64,000 bases of DNA, taken from Winogradskyella sp. PC-19. Its GTDB lineage: Bacteria > Bacteroidota > Bacteroidia > Flavobacteriales > Flavobacteriaceae. The stretch's first letter is position 1. The number at the start of each line of letters is the position of its first letter. The stretch spans positions 2,707,145-2,771,144 of the forward strand of contig NZ_CP019332.1 in NCBI RefSeq assembly GCF_002163855.1. Reading direction: 5' to 3'. Of the stretch, positions 34,431 to 41,855 are shown piece after piece. The position numbers and the translations under genes are program-made. The notes under the pieces were generated by a model. The model searched no databases, was not told the DNA's origin, and was given only the letters and a program-made list of their open reading frames with translations.

Positions 34431-35078
34431 ATGAAAAAATTACAAGTATTAGCTGTCGCATTAATTTGCTTCAGCGGTTTAAAAGCACAAGAAAGTCAAA
34501 CTCTTCAAGTCGATTTTAATTCTGCATCAGACCTAAAAATGGAAACTGAATATTCTTCGGATAATTATGAACTTAGTGATATTCTCGATTTTGAGGGAAT
34601 TGATTATATGAAAGTAAATTTTACAGGAAAGCAGTTAAAAGGGAAAGCATATAAAATCACTGTTAAGGAAATATGGAATGGAAAAGTAAAGTCTGAATCT
34701 GTGGTTGTTGATAGTAAAAACTTAGGATTACCTCAATTTGCAACTCTTAAAACGGAGGAATTTAAAATGCGAGTACTATCAAAACATACTAAAGACAATA
34801 AGCTACAAATGAAATTTAAATTTCCACGCTTTAGTACTAATGTAGAATATAAGGCCATTAAGTCAAATGACTACAGTCTTAGAAACATAGCTGATGAAAG
34901 TGAGTTAGAATTAAAATATAATGAAGCTTTCTATCTACTAGCATACATTTTACCATACGAACGAGAAGACGGTTCAAAGTCTTGGTGCGAAGTCGGCACC
35001 TCAGGAAAGAATTTAGAAAATTGGGGTAAAAAATTTGGTATTAAACACTACCTACTTTTTGAAATGAAGTTTGAGTAA
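34431..35078 (+). CDS. Secreted protein, unknown function
   Basis: A 215-residue protein with a signal peptide (about 1-19, ending LKAQE) and a beta-rich body. It starts 3 nt after the previous gene, as the last gene of the ECF operon. Segments such as FNSASDLKMETEYSSDNYEL and KAYKITVKEIWNGKVKS are not known to me. Co-occurrence with the 398-residue protein suggests a common envelope function. Confidence 0.7.
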   Translation: MKKLQVLAVALICFSGLKAQESQTLQVDFNSASDLKMETEYSSDNYELSDILDFEGIDYMKVNFTGKQLKGKAYKITVKEIWNGKVKSESVVVDSKNLGLPQFATLKTEEFKMRVLSKHTKDNKLQMKFKFPRFSTNVEYKAIKSNDYSLRNIADESELELKYNEAFYLLAYILPYEREDGSKSWCEVGTSGKNLENWGKKFGIKHYLLFEMKFE

Positions 35079-35101
35079 TTATACTTAAATGTTTTATTAA
35101 T

Positions 35102-35136
35102 AAAAGAAGCATTGAATTAATACCAACGCTTCTTTT
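35102..35136. terminator. Hairpin between convergent genes
   Basis: AAAAGAAGC (35102-35110) pairs with GCTTCTTTT (35128-35136) over a 17-nt loop. The right arm lies in the last codons of the helicase gene. A modest terminator for the plus-strand ECF operon. Confidence 0.5.
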
Positions 35137-36352
35137 TCTTTTTAGCGCCAGCGCCTTTTCGACCTTTTTTATACTTGCTGCCTTGTTTTTTGTGAACAAT
35201 TGGTTTTGCTTTTGGGTCTAGAGGATATGGATGTTCTTCTTCGATAGGTATTTGAACATTTATTGATGACTGAATATTTTTAATATAGTTTTTTTCATCT
35301 GCAGAGCATAGTGAATATGCTGTTCCGATATTACCAGCACGACCCGTACGACCGATGCGATGTACATAGGTTTCTGGTACATTAGGTAAATCAAAATTTA
35401 CAACAGCATCAAGTTCGTTAATATCAATGCCACGAGCGGCAACATCAGTAGCTATAAGGATATTTACATAACCGTTTTTAAATTTGTTAAGTGCATTTTG
35501 TCGGTCAGTTTGTGATTTGTCGCCATGAATACTATCTACTTTATAACCGTTTTTGAGTAATGTTTTTTCAAGCTTATCAACACCAAATTTAGTACGCCTA
35601 AAAATTAGAATACTTCCTTTGATAGTATTTCTCAATAAGTGCAAACACAACTCAATCTTGTTACGCTTAGGTACGTAGTATAAAATCTGACTAATATCAC
35701 TTGCAATAGATTTATTTGGTGTGACGTCAATACGCTGAGGTTCATTTAAGATTGAGCTTGCTAACTGTTCAACTTTATAGGGTATTGTAGCAGAAAAAAG
35801 TAATACTTGTTTGGTCTCAGGACACAAACGTTCAATTTTTTTGACATCATCAATAAATCCCATGTCTAGCATTAAGTCGGCTTCGTCTAATACAAAAGTT
35901 TCTATATAGTCAAGATTAACGTAATCCTGTTTGTGTAAATCTAACAAACGTCCAGGTGTAGCTATCAAAATATCAATGCCCTTCTTTAAGATGTCAATTT
36001 GTGGTTCAATTGATGTACCTCCAAATAATACTGCTGTGCGTAAGTTGGTGTATTTGGCGTAAGTTTTAAAATTTTCGTTAATCTGTACAGCCAATTCTCT
36101 TGTTGGACTTACGATTAAAGCACGTATTTTTTTACCACGTTTTGGAGCATCTTGTTTATCAAATAGTAATTGTAAAATGGGTAAAGCAAAACCAGCTGTT
36201 TTTCCTGTACCAGTTTGCGCGGATGCTATGACATCTTTTCTTTCTAATATAGCAGGAATACAACGTTGCTGAATTAGCGTTGGCTCATCATAACCAGAAT
36301 CTGCAACGGCTCTTAAAAGCGGCTTAATAATTTGTAAGTCTTTGAATGACAT
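35117..36352 (-). CDS. rhlE: DEAD-box RNA helicase, RhlE type
   Basis: A 411-residue ATP-dependent RNA helicase, probably acting in ribosome assembly or mRNA decay at low temperature. Motifs in order: Q motif (about 21-29), AQTGTGKT (45-52), PTRELA, VLDEADLML, FSATIP, HGDKSQ, VAARGIDI and HRIGRTGR. A Lys-rich tail (GAGAKKKKKRWY) follows the core. Length and tail match RhlE-like proteins. On the minus strand a TACCTTTG -7 box lies 15 nt before the ATG. Confidence 0.93.
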   Translation of the reverse strand: MSFKDLQIIKPLLRAVADSGYDEPTLIQQRCIPAILERKDVIASAQTGTGKTAGFALPILQLLFDKQDAPKRGKKIRALIVSPTRELAVQINENFKTYAKYTNLRTAVLFGGTSIEPQIDILKKGIDILIATPGRLLDLHKQDYVNLDYIETFVLDEADLMLDMGFIDDVKKIERLCPETKQVLLFSATIPYKVEQLASSILNEPQRIDVTPNKSIASDISQILYYVPKRNKIELCLHLLRNTIKGSILIFRRTKFGVDKLEKTLLKNGYKVDSIHGDKSQTDRQNALNKFKNGYVNILIATDVAARGIDINELDAVVNFDLPNVPETYVHRIGRTGRAGNIGTAYSLCSADEKNYIKNIQSSINVQIPIEEEHPYPLDPKAKPIVHKKQGSKYKKGRKGAGAKKKKKRWY

Positions 36353-36403
36353 TTATAAATATTTGCCACAAAGGTAGTTTAAAAATATTGAGATGTTTTT
36401 TGT

Positions 36404-36877
36404 TTATTTTGAAGAAATGTCATCTTTAGTTTCGAATTTTCCATCCTTACCAGCAGAAAATAATTCAAAGCTAGTGTTAGTAGAGTCAATGGAATAAAAA
36501 TAAGGTCTTTTCCATTCATCTGTTAACCATTTTTTGTGAAGAGGTTTTGACTTAATCATTATTTCTATTGTTCTAGGAAGTGAATTGTATTCAGATTTCC
36601 ATTGTATTATGTATTCTGAAATTTCGATTATTTCTTTTTTTGTCTTTTTAGGTTTTGAGTAATTGTCTGAATACCAGAGATATCCAAAAAAGAGAATTAT
36701 AAGAGTTATAAATACTTTGAAAATAGTTTTTATAGATGGGCTTAAAAAATATTTTCGGAAGGTGCGTGATTTTCCATCTGCTTTTTCTAGTTTTTCTATT
36801 TTTCTTTGATGTTTAAAGTCAGAAAAATCAAGACCAAACCAAACTAAAATTTCAAGAAAAAATTCAAGTATTTTCAT
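36404..36877 (-). CDS. Single-span protein with GspG-like C-terminal motif
   Basis: A 157-residue protein: a basic cytoplasmic N-terminus (1-47), one membrane helix (about 50-68) and a periplasmic domain. The C-terminal stretch LPRTIEIMIKSKPLHKKWL, DEWKRPYFYSI, FELFSAGKDGKFETKDDISS follows the pattern of the type II secretion major pseudopilin GspG, including the Ca-site-like GKDGKFETKDD. The class III prepilin leader is missing, so it is not a pseudopilin itself. Its ATG overlaps the RskA-type gene's stop by 1-3 nt, so it is third in the sigma operon. Confidence 0.7.
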   Translation of the reverse strand: MKILEFFLEILVWFGLDFSDFKHQRKIEKLEKADGKSRTFRKYFLSPSIKTIFKVFITLIILFFGYLWYSDNYSKPKKTKKEIIEISEYIIQWKSEYNSLPRTIEIMIKSKPLHKKWLTDEWKRPYFYSIDSTNTSFELFSAGKDGKFETKDDISSK

Positions 36878-37656
36878 TAATCCAAATAAACATTACTAAT
36901 CAAACGTTCAACTGTCGGGTGGTCATTTCCTCCAGCAGGCTCGATAGTAATATTTAGAGATTCAGCATTATTAATATAGGTCATTGCAATAAGTTCCTTA
37001 TTTTTTGGAATAACGCCCATATCAATCATTTCGCCATCGACATCTGCCCACATTTGGTAGTCATGGTCAGCATCTAGTTGAGGTAATTTTTTTGTGTTAA
37101 TTACTACTGATTTATTTTCGTGATTAACAAAACTTACAATTTTTGCTTCAGGAGATAATTTATTTCCCGTTAAAATATATTGCTCTGCATCTGGATTGGA
37201 TAAAGCTGCATACCATTTACTAGCTTCATCATAATTTTTAGAGATTCCATTTAAATCTTCCTTCAATGCTTTATTCTGCTCACTAACTATTTGTAAATCA
37301 TCTTTAACACTATTTAGTTCAGAATATAACCAAATTGAACCCAGTAAAAAGAAAGCGGCAAAACTGGCAGCAATACCTAGCCAAAATTTATTACTATTCG
37401 TAGATTCAGAAATAGTTTTATTATTTGAAGTCTTGATTTTAGATAATAACTGAGTTTTTAAATGACTTGGCAGATTTATAGCATTTTCAATACCCAAATT
37501 TTCAAAATCAGATTCTATTTCATCTAATCTTACTTTGATTTCAGTATCTGATACCAGTAACTTCTCGATGGATCCAACCTGTGTTGCATCGAGTTCGCCG
37601 AGCACATATTGCTCTAATAATCCATTTTCTAATAGTTCTTTCTTTGTCATCATCAC
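36877..37656 (-). CDS. RskA-type anti-sigma factor
   Basis: A 259-residue membrane anti-sigma factor. The cytoplasmic N-terminus (1-85) carries EQYVLGELDATQ, the short anti-sigma segment of this family; one membrane helix lies at about 92-111; a coiled coil (about 114-140) and the periplasmic RskA domain (about 150-259) follow, with YQMWADVDGEMIDMGVIP, LNITIEPAGG and PTVERLI. It binds the adjacent sigma factor, with which it overlaps by 4 nt (ATGA). Release probably requires regulated proteolysis, as for RskA. Confidence 0.88.
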   Translation of the reverse strand: MMMTKKELLENGLLEQYVLGELDATQVGSIEKLLVSDTEIKVRLDEIESDFENLGIENAINLPSHLKTQLLSKIKTSNNKTISESTNSNKFWLGIAASFAAFFLLGSIWLYSELNSVKDDLQIVSEQNKALKEDLNGISKNYDEASKWYAALSNPDAEQYILTGNKLSPEAKIVSFVNHENKSVVINTKKLPQLDADHDYQMWADVDGEMIDMGVIPKNKELIAMTYINNAESLNITIEPAGGNDHPTVERLISNVYLD

Positions 37657-38207
37657 ATTACATCTATCATTAGTAACAAAAACACTACAATTCTAACATA
37701 TGTTTTTCGAAGCTGTTTTAGAGCTTGCTGAACATAAGATTTAAATGTACCTAATGGAACATCCATTTCGATATGAGCTTCTCGATGAGTTAACCCATTA
37801 AAATAAACTAGTTCTATTGCCTTTTGGTGATGAGCTTCTAGTTTAGTTATAGCACCATTCAATTCTAAAAAATTGCGATTTACTGTTTCTGATTCTTCTT
37901 TATTATCATATACACTTAAATCATCGGTTTGGATGAGTATATTGTTCTTTCTCAGATAATTTAACACTTTGTTTTTCGCAATTCTGTATGCCCAAGTGTA
38001 AAAACGCCCTTTTTTGTTGTTATACTGATGCGATTTATCCCAAATAGTTATAAAGGTTTCTTGTAATAAATCTTGTGATAGTGCTTCATCACGAGTCATT
38101 TTAATAATTACACTATATAATGCACCCGAGTATTTATCATATAGTAATGATAATGCACGTTCTTCCTTAGCTTGAAGTTGTTTAATAAGTAGTGCGTCGT
38201 CTTGCAT
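37653..38207 (-). CDS. ECF sigma factor, SigK-like
   Basis: A 184-residue ECF sigma factor. Region 2 (about 15-82) includes LLYDKYSGALYSVIIKMTRD and RFYTWAYRIAKNKVLNYLRK; region 4 (about 120-175) includes AIELVYFNGLTHREAHIEMD and the HTH PLGTFKSYVQQALKQL. The start is set at MQDDALLIKQLQ because a housekeeping promoter (38225-38254, minus strand) would start transcription at about 38219; the upstream in-frame Met at 38258 lies before it. It forms an operon with an RskA-type anti-sigma and is divergent from a fasciclin gene. Confidence 0.92.
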   Translation of the reverse strand: MQDDALLIKQLQAKEERALSLLYDKYSGALYSVIIKMTRDEALSQDLLQETFITIWDKSHQYNNKKGRFYTWAYRIAKNKVLNYLRKNNILIQTDDLSVYDNKEESETVNRNFLELNGAITKLEAHHQKAIELVYFNGLTHREAHIEMDVPLGTFKSYVQQALKQLRKTYVRIVVFLLLMIDVM

Positions 38208-38224
38208 TAGTGTTAAAGATTTGC

Positions 38225-38254
38225 CAAAAGTATAGACTTGCTCATCCAGAGCAA
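38225..38254 (-). promoter_or_regulatory. Housekeeping promoter of the SigK-like operon
   Basis: On the minus strand TTG (38254-38252) and TACTTTTG (38232-38225) are spaced by 19 nt, putting the start about 12 nt before the ATG at 38207. Confidence 0.65.
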
Positions 38255-38342
38255 ACAAGGCTGTGTAAATATAAATGAAAGCACATCAAAACAAAAACAT
38301 GTGCTCTAACATTTAACCAAAAAAATTTAAAACAAAAAAATT

Positions 38343-38855
38343 ATGAAAAAGTTAGTATTCATTTTTAGTATGGTAGCAGCATTAACATTTAACACTGCCG
38401 CAACAGCACAAAAAACAATTGTAGATGTAGCTGTCGGTAACAAAGATTTCTCAACATTAGTAACTGCTTTGAAAGCAGCAGATTTGGTATCTGCCTTACA
38501 AGGAGATGGACCATTTACAGTATTTGCTCCAACAAATGCGGCATTCGGTAAAATTGATAAAGCAACATTAGGTAGTTTATTAGAACCAAAAAACAAGAAG
38601 GCATTAGCAAACATCTTAACTTATCATGTAGTTCCAGCTAAATTAATGGCTAGTGATGTAGTAGCGGCATTAAAAAAAGGTAATGGCAAAGTTGAAGTAA
38701 AAGGACTTAATGGACAAGTATTAACTGTTATGTCAAAAGATGGAAAGATTTGGATTAAAGACCAAAAAGGTAATTACAGTGAGATTGTAGCGACAGATGT
38801 AAAGGCAGATAATGGAGTAATCCACGTAATTAACACAGTAGTTATGCCTAACTAA
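38343..38855 (+). CDS. Secreted fasciclin (FAS1) domain protein
   Basis: A 170-residue protein with a signal peptide (1-23, TATAQ) and one FAS1 domain (about 30-170). H1 and H2 motifs are visible: GPFTVFAPTNAAFGKI and NGVIHVINTVVMP, with ILTYHVVPAKLMASD between. FAS1 proteins mediate adhesion or matrix binding. It is divergent from the SigK/RskA-like pair, 135 nt away; in mycobacteria SigK and RskA control fasciclin genes mpt70 and mpt83. A small inverted repeat (AGCACAT/ATGTGCT, 38280-38305) lies in its leader. Confidence 0.92.
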   Translation: MKKLVFIFSMVAALTFNTAATAQKTIVDVAVGNKDFSTLVTALKAADLVSALQGDGPFTVFAPTNAAFGKIDKATLGSLLEPKNKKALANILTYHVVPAKLMASDVVAALKKGNGKVEVKGLNGQVLTVMSKDGKIWIKDQKGNYSEIVATDVKADNGVIHVINTVVMPN

Positions 38856-38886
38856 TATTTAGGAAAAACTGCTATGAAAAAGGAGA

Positions 38887-38917
38887 AGCACTTGCTGAAA
38901 AGCAGGTGCTTTTTTTT
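38887..38917 (+). terminator. Terminator after the fasciclin gene
   Basis: AGCACTTGCT (38887-38896) pairs with AGCAGGTGCT (38901-38910) around a GAAA tetraloop, followed by T7. Confidence 0.9.
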
Positions 38918-38953
38918 ATGCTAGATATTTTGGAGAAAAAATATCTGTGACAT

Positions 38954-38988
38954 TTTGACATTTTCTGAATATTGGCAGTACTTTTGCC
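38954..38988 (+). promoter_or_regulatory. grpE promoter region with overlapping sigma-54-like motif
   Basis: TTTG (38954-38957) and TACTTTTG (38979-38986), 21 nt apart, give a Bacteroidota promoter. In the same bases TTGGCAGTACTTTTGCC (38972-38988) has GG and GC exactly 10 nt apart and matches 11 of 14 defined sigma-54 positions. Which polymerase uses it is open. The start of grpE is at 39027. Confidence 0.55.
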
Positions 38989-39026
38989 ATCTGTAAATCG
39001 AAGATTTAAAATTTAGTCTAAAAGCA

Positions 39027-39563
39027 ATGGGCAAAAAAGATAAAAACCAAGAGGTCGAAGAACCTCAAATTGAAGCAACTGAAACAGAAACTGCTGAAGA
39101 AGAAGTACTAACTGTTGAAGAGCAATTACAAGAAGATTTAGCAAAAGAAAAAGATAAGTTTATGCGTCTTTTTGCTGAGTTCGAAAACTATAAAAAACGA
39201 ACTACAAAAGAGCGTATTGAATTGTTTAAAACAGCCAGTCAGGACGTTATGGTGTCTATGCTACCGGTATTGGATGATTTTGAGCGTGCATTAATGCATA
39301 TCGAAGAAGATAAAGAAGCTGAAGAATTACGTAAAGGTGTATTGTTAATTTACAATAAGTTGATTTCAACGTTAGAGCAAAAAGGTCTATCAAAAATTGA
39401 AATTAATCAAGGCGATGTGTTTAATGCTGATAATCACGAGGCAGTAACGCAAATACCAGCGCCAACTGAAGACTTAAAAGGAAAGATTATTGATGTAGTA
39501 GAGCGTGGATACAAACTGGGCGATAAAGTTATTCGCTTCCCGAAGGTAGTTATTGGTCAATAA
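39027..39563 (+). CDS. grpE: Nucleotide exchange factor GrpE
   Basis: A 178-residue GrpE, the nucleotide exchange factor of DnaK. An acidic N-terminus (1-35) leads into a long coiled coil (about 35-95, with FMRLFAEFENYKKRTTKER) and the C-terminal beta domain (VVERGYKLGDKVIRFPKVVI). Length is normal. dnaJ follows after 32 nt; dnaK is not in the window. Confidence 0.96.
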   Translation: MGKKDKNQEVEEPQIEATETETAEEEVLTVEEQLQEDLAKEKDKFMRLFAEFENYKKRTTKERIELFKTASQDVMVSMLPVLDDFERALMHIEEDKEAEELRKGVLLIYNKLISTLEQKGLSKIEINQGDVFNADNHEAVTQIPAPTEDLKGKIIDVVERGYKLGDKVIRFPKVVIGQ

Positions 39564-39595
39564 TTAAAACAATTTTGTTTTACTGAAAATACATT

Positions 39596-40708
39596 ATGAA
39601 AGAAGATTATTACGACATATTAGGCGTTAACAAAAGTGCCTCAGCTGCAGAAATTAAAAAAGCATATCGAAAGATGGCTTTAAAATATCATCCAGATAAA
39701 AACCCTGATAATAAAGAAGCAGAAGAAAAGTTTAAAAAAGCTGCTGAAGCATATGAAGTTTTAAGTGATGCTGACAAAAAATCACGTTATGACCAATTTG
39801 GACACCAAGCTTTCGAAGGTGGTGCCGGTGGTTTCGGTGGTGGCGGTATGAATATGGATGATATATTCAGTCAGTTTGGCGATATTTTTGGAGGCGGCTT
39901 TGGTGGTGGTTTCGGCGGCTTTGGTGGCGGCGGACGTCGTGTTGTAAAAGGAAGTAATCTTCGTATACGTGTTACACTTACTTTAGAAGACATAGCTAAC
40001 GGTGTCGAAAAAAAGATAAAAGTTAAGCGAAAAGTCCAAGCAGATGGTGTAACCTATAAAACATGTAGTACATGTAACGGACAAGGTCAAGTGACTAGAG
40101 TTACAAATACAATCCTGGGAAGAATGCAAACAGCCTCAGCTTGTCCAACATGTGGTGGAGCTGGTCAAAGTATAGACAAAAAACCTTCTGAAGCAGACGC
40201 TCAAGGATTAGTAGCTAAAGAGGAAACTGTAAGTGTCAAAATACCTGCTGGTGTTGTAGATGGAATGCAGCTTAAAGTTACAGGGAAAGGAAATGCAGCT
40301 CCAGGTGATGGAATGGCGGGTGATTTATTAGTCGCTATACAAGAAGAAAATCATGAGACTTTAAAGCGAGAAGGCGATAATTTACATTACGATTTGTATG
40401 TAAGCTTACCTGACGCAGTTTTAGGTTCTTCAATGGAAATAGATACAGTAACAGGTAAGGTACGTATCAAAATAGAACCAGGAGTTCAGTCTGGAAAGAT
40501 TTTACGACTAAGAGGTAAAGGTATACCGAGTATTAATGGTTATGGTAAAGGAGATTTACTAGTTCATGTTAACGTTTGGACGCCAAAAACATTAAACAAA
40601 AAACAAAAAGATTTTTTTGAAGGTATGAGAGAAGATGAGCATTTTCAGCCAAAACCTGAAAGTTCAGATAAGTCCTTTTTCGAAAAAGTGAAGGATATGT
40701 TTTCTTAA
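39596..40708 (+). CDS. dnaJ: Chaperone DnaJ with a reduced zinc-finger region
   Basis: A 370-residue DnaJ that stimulates DnaK and binds unfolded protein. The J domain (4-67) has HPD at 32-34; a Gly/Phe-rich linker (74-113) follows, then the cysteine region and two C-terminal substrate domains. Only two zinc motifs are present, CSTCNGQG (157-164) and CPTCGGAG (183-190), instead of the canonical four CxxCxGxG, so at most one zinc site can form. I recall the same reduced form from other flavobacterial DnaJ proteins. The C-terminus ends [10 protein letters not shown]. Confidence 0.95.
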   Translation: MKEDYYDILGVNKSASAAEIKKAYRKMALKYHPDKNPDNKEAEEKFKKAAEAYEVLSDADKKSRYDQFGHQAFEGGAGGFGGGGMNMDDIFSQFGDIFGGGFGGGFGGFGGGGRRVVKGSNLRIRVTLTLEDIANGVEKKIKVKRKVQADGVTYKTCSTCNGQGQVTRVTNTILGRMQTASACPTCGGAGQSIDKKPSEADAQGLVAKEETVSVKIPAGVVDGMQLKVTGKGNAAPGDGMAGDLLVAIQEENHETLKREGDNLHYDLYVSLPDAVLGSSMEIDTVTGKVRIKIEPGVQSGKILRLRGKGIPSINGYGKGDLLVHVNVWTPKTLNKKQKDFFEGMREDEHFQPKPESSDKSFFEKVKDMFS

Positions 40709-40743
40709 AATTTAATCCTATATCATAAAAAATAGTATATTTG

Positions 40744-40780
40744 AATTATCGCTTGTGCTAACAGGCGATAATTTTTCTTT
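40744..40780 (+). terminator. Terminator after dnaJ (first of two)
   Basis: AATTATCGC (40744-40752) pairs with GCGATAATT (40765-40773), an inner TGT/ACA stem extends it, and TTTTTCTTTTT follows. Confidence 0.85.
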
Positions 40781-40796
40781 TTCATAGCAATTTTTT

Positions 40797-40836
40797 CCCA
40801 TCCTTATTTAGTTATAAGGGTGGGTTTTGTTTTTTT
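40797..40836 (+). terminator. Second tandem terminator after dnaJ
   Basis: CCCATCCTTAT (40797-40807) pairs with ATAAGGGTGGG (40814-40824) with a G-U pair, followed by TTTTGTTTTTTT. It lies 89 nt before the ABC transporter gene. Confidence 0.85.
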
Positions 40837-40924
40837 ATGCCTTTCTGTAATAGTTTATATTACTTTTAGTATTCCGTCTTACATTTAATATATTTACGTT
40901 TCTAAGAAAAATTCAAATTTATAT

Positions 40925-41851
40925 ATGAGTGATTTGTTGGTAGCTGATTCAGTTTCTAAAAATTTTGGAGATTTTAAAGCACTTAATAACGTATCCATTT
41001 CCGTTCCGAAAGGAAGTATTTTTGGGCTTCTTGGTCCTAATGGTGCAGGTAAAACCACCTTAATACGCATTATTAACCAAATAACTATGCCAGATGAAGG
41101 TAAAGTATTGTTAGATGGACAAGCTTTAAAACCGGAGCATATTAAGGATATTGGCTATTTGCCAGAAGAGCGAGGTTTGTACAAATCAATGAAAGTAGGT
41201 GAGCAAGCATTGTACCTAGCTCAGCTTAAAGGTATGTCTAAATCTGAAGCAAAAGCACAACTAAAATATTGGTTCGATAAGTTTGGGATTGGTGCTTGGT
41301 GGAACAAAAAAATTCAAGAATTAAGTAAAGGACAAGCACAAAAAATTCAATTTATAGTTACTGTTTTGCACCGTCCAAAATTGCTGATTTTTGATGAACC
41401 CTTTTCAGGATTTGACCCTATAAATGCAAATCTAATAAAAGATGAAATCCTAAAACTACGTGAAGATGGAGCTACTGTGATTTTTTCAACGCACCGTATG
41501 GAATCTGTAGAAGAGTTGTGTGACCACATTGCATTGATTCATAAATCTAATAAAGTATTAGATGGAAACCTTGTTGATATTAAACGACAATTTAAATCCA
41601 ATACATTTGAGATTGGTTTACAATCAAATAATAAAGAAGCAGTTATCAAAGAAATCGAAAATATGTTTGAAGTTGCACCAGCGACCTTCAAGAATGTATA
41701 TGATGATGTGAAGTTGAATGTAACAATTAAACCTGAAACTTCTCCTAACGAACTTTTGTCGTTCTTGACCTCAAAAGCAGAGGTCCATCATTTTGTAGAA
41801 GTCATTCCGTCTGCTAGTGATATTTTTATTCAAACTGTAAAAAACAATTAA
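40925..41851 (+). CDS. ABC transporter ATP-binding protein (NatA-like)
   Basis: A 308-residue ATPase with a nucleotide-binding domain (1-220) and a C-terminal DUF4162-like domain (about 225-305). Walker A is GPNGAGKT (37-44), the signature LSKGQ (about 134-138), Walker B LLIFDEPFSGFDP, and the switch His is in FSTHRMES. With the next gene, starting 4 nt later, it makes a two-gene exporter of the NatA-NatB class (sodium or drug/lipid efflux); substrate unknown. Confidence 0.9.
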   Translation: MSDLLVADSVSKNFGDFKALNNVSISVPKGSIFGLLGPNGAGKTTLIRIINQITMPDEGKVLLDGQALKPEHIKDIGYLPEERGLYKSMKVGEQALYLAQLKGMSKSEAKAQLKYWFDKFGIGAWWNKKIQELSKGQAQKIQFIVTVLHRPKLLIFDEPFSGFDPINANLIKDEILKLREDGATVIFSTHRMESVEELCDHIALIHKSNKVLDGNLVDIKRQFKSNTFEIGLQSNNKEAVIKEIENMFEVAPATFKNVYDDVKLNVTIKPETSPNELLSFLTSKAEVHHFVEVIPSASDIFIQTVKNN

Positions 41852-41855
41852 GAGT

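Noticed and set aside
40736-40743. TATATTTG box before the dnaJ terminators as promoter of a short RNA
   Set aside because: No TTG element at the right distance, and the start would fall inside the terminator stem.
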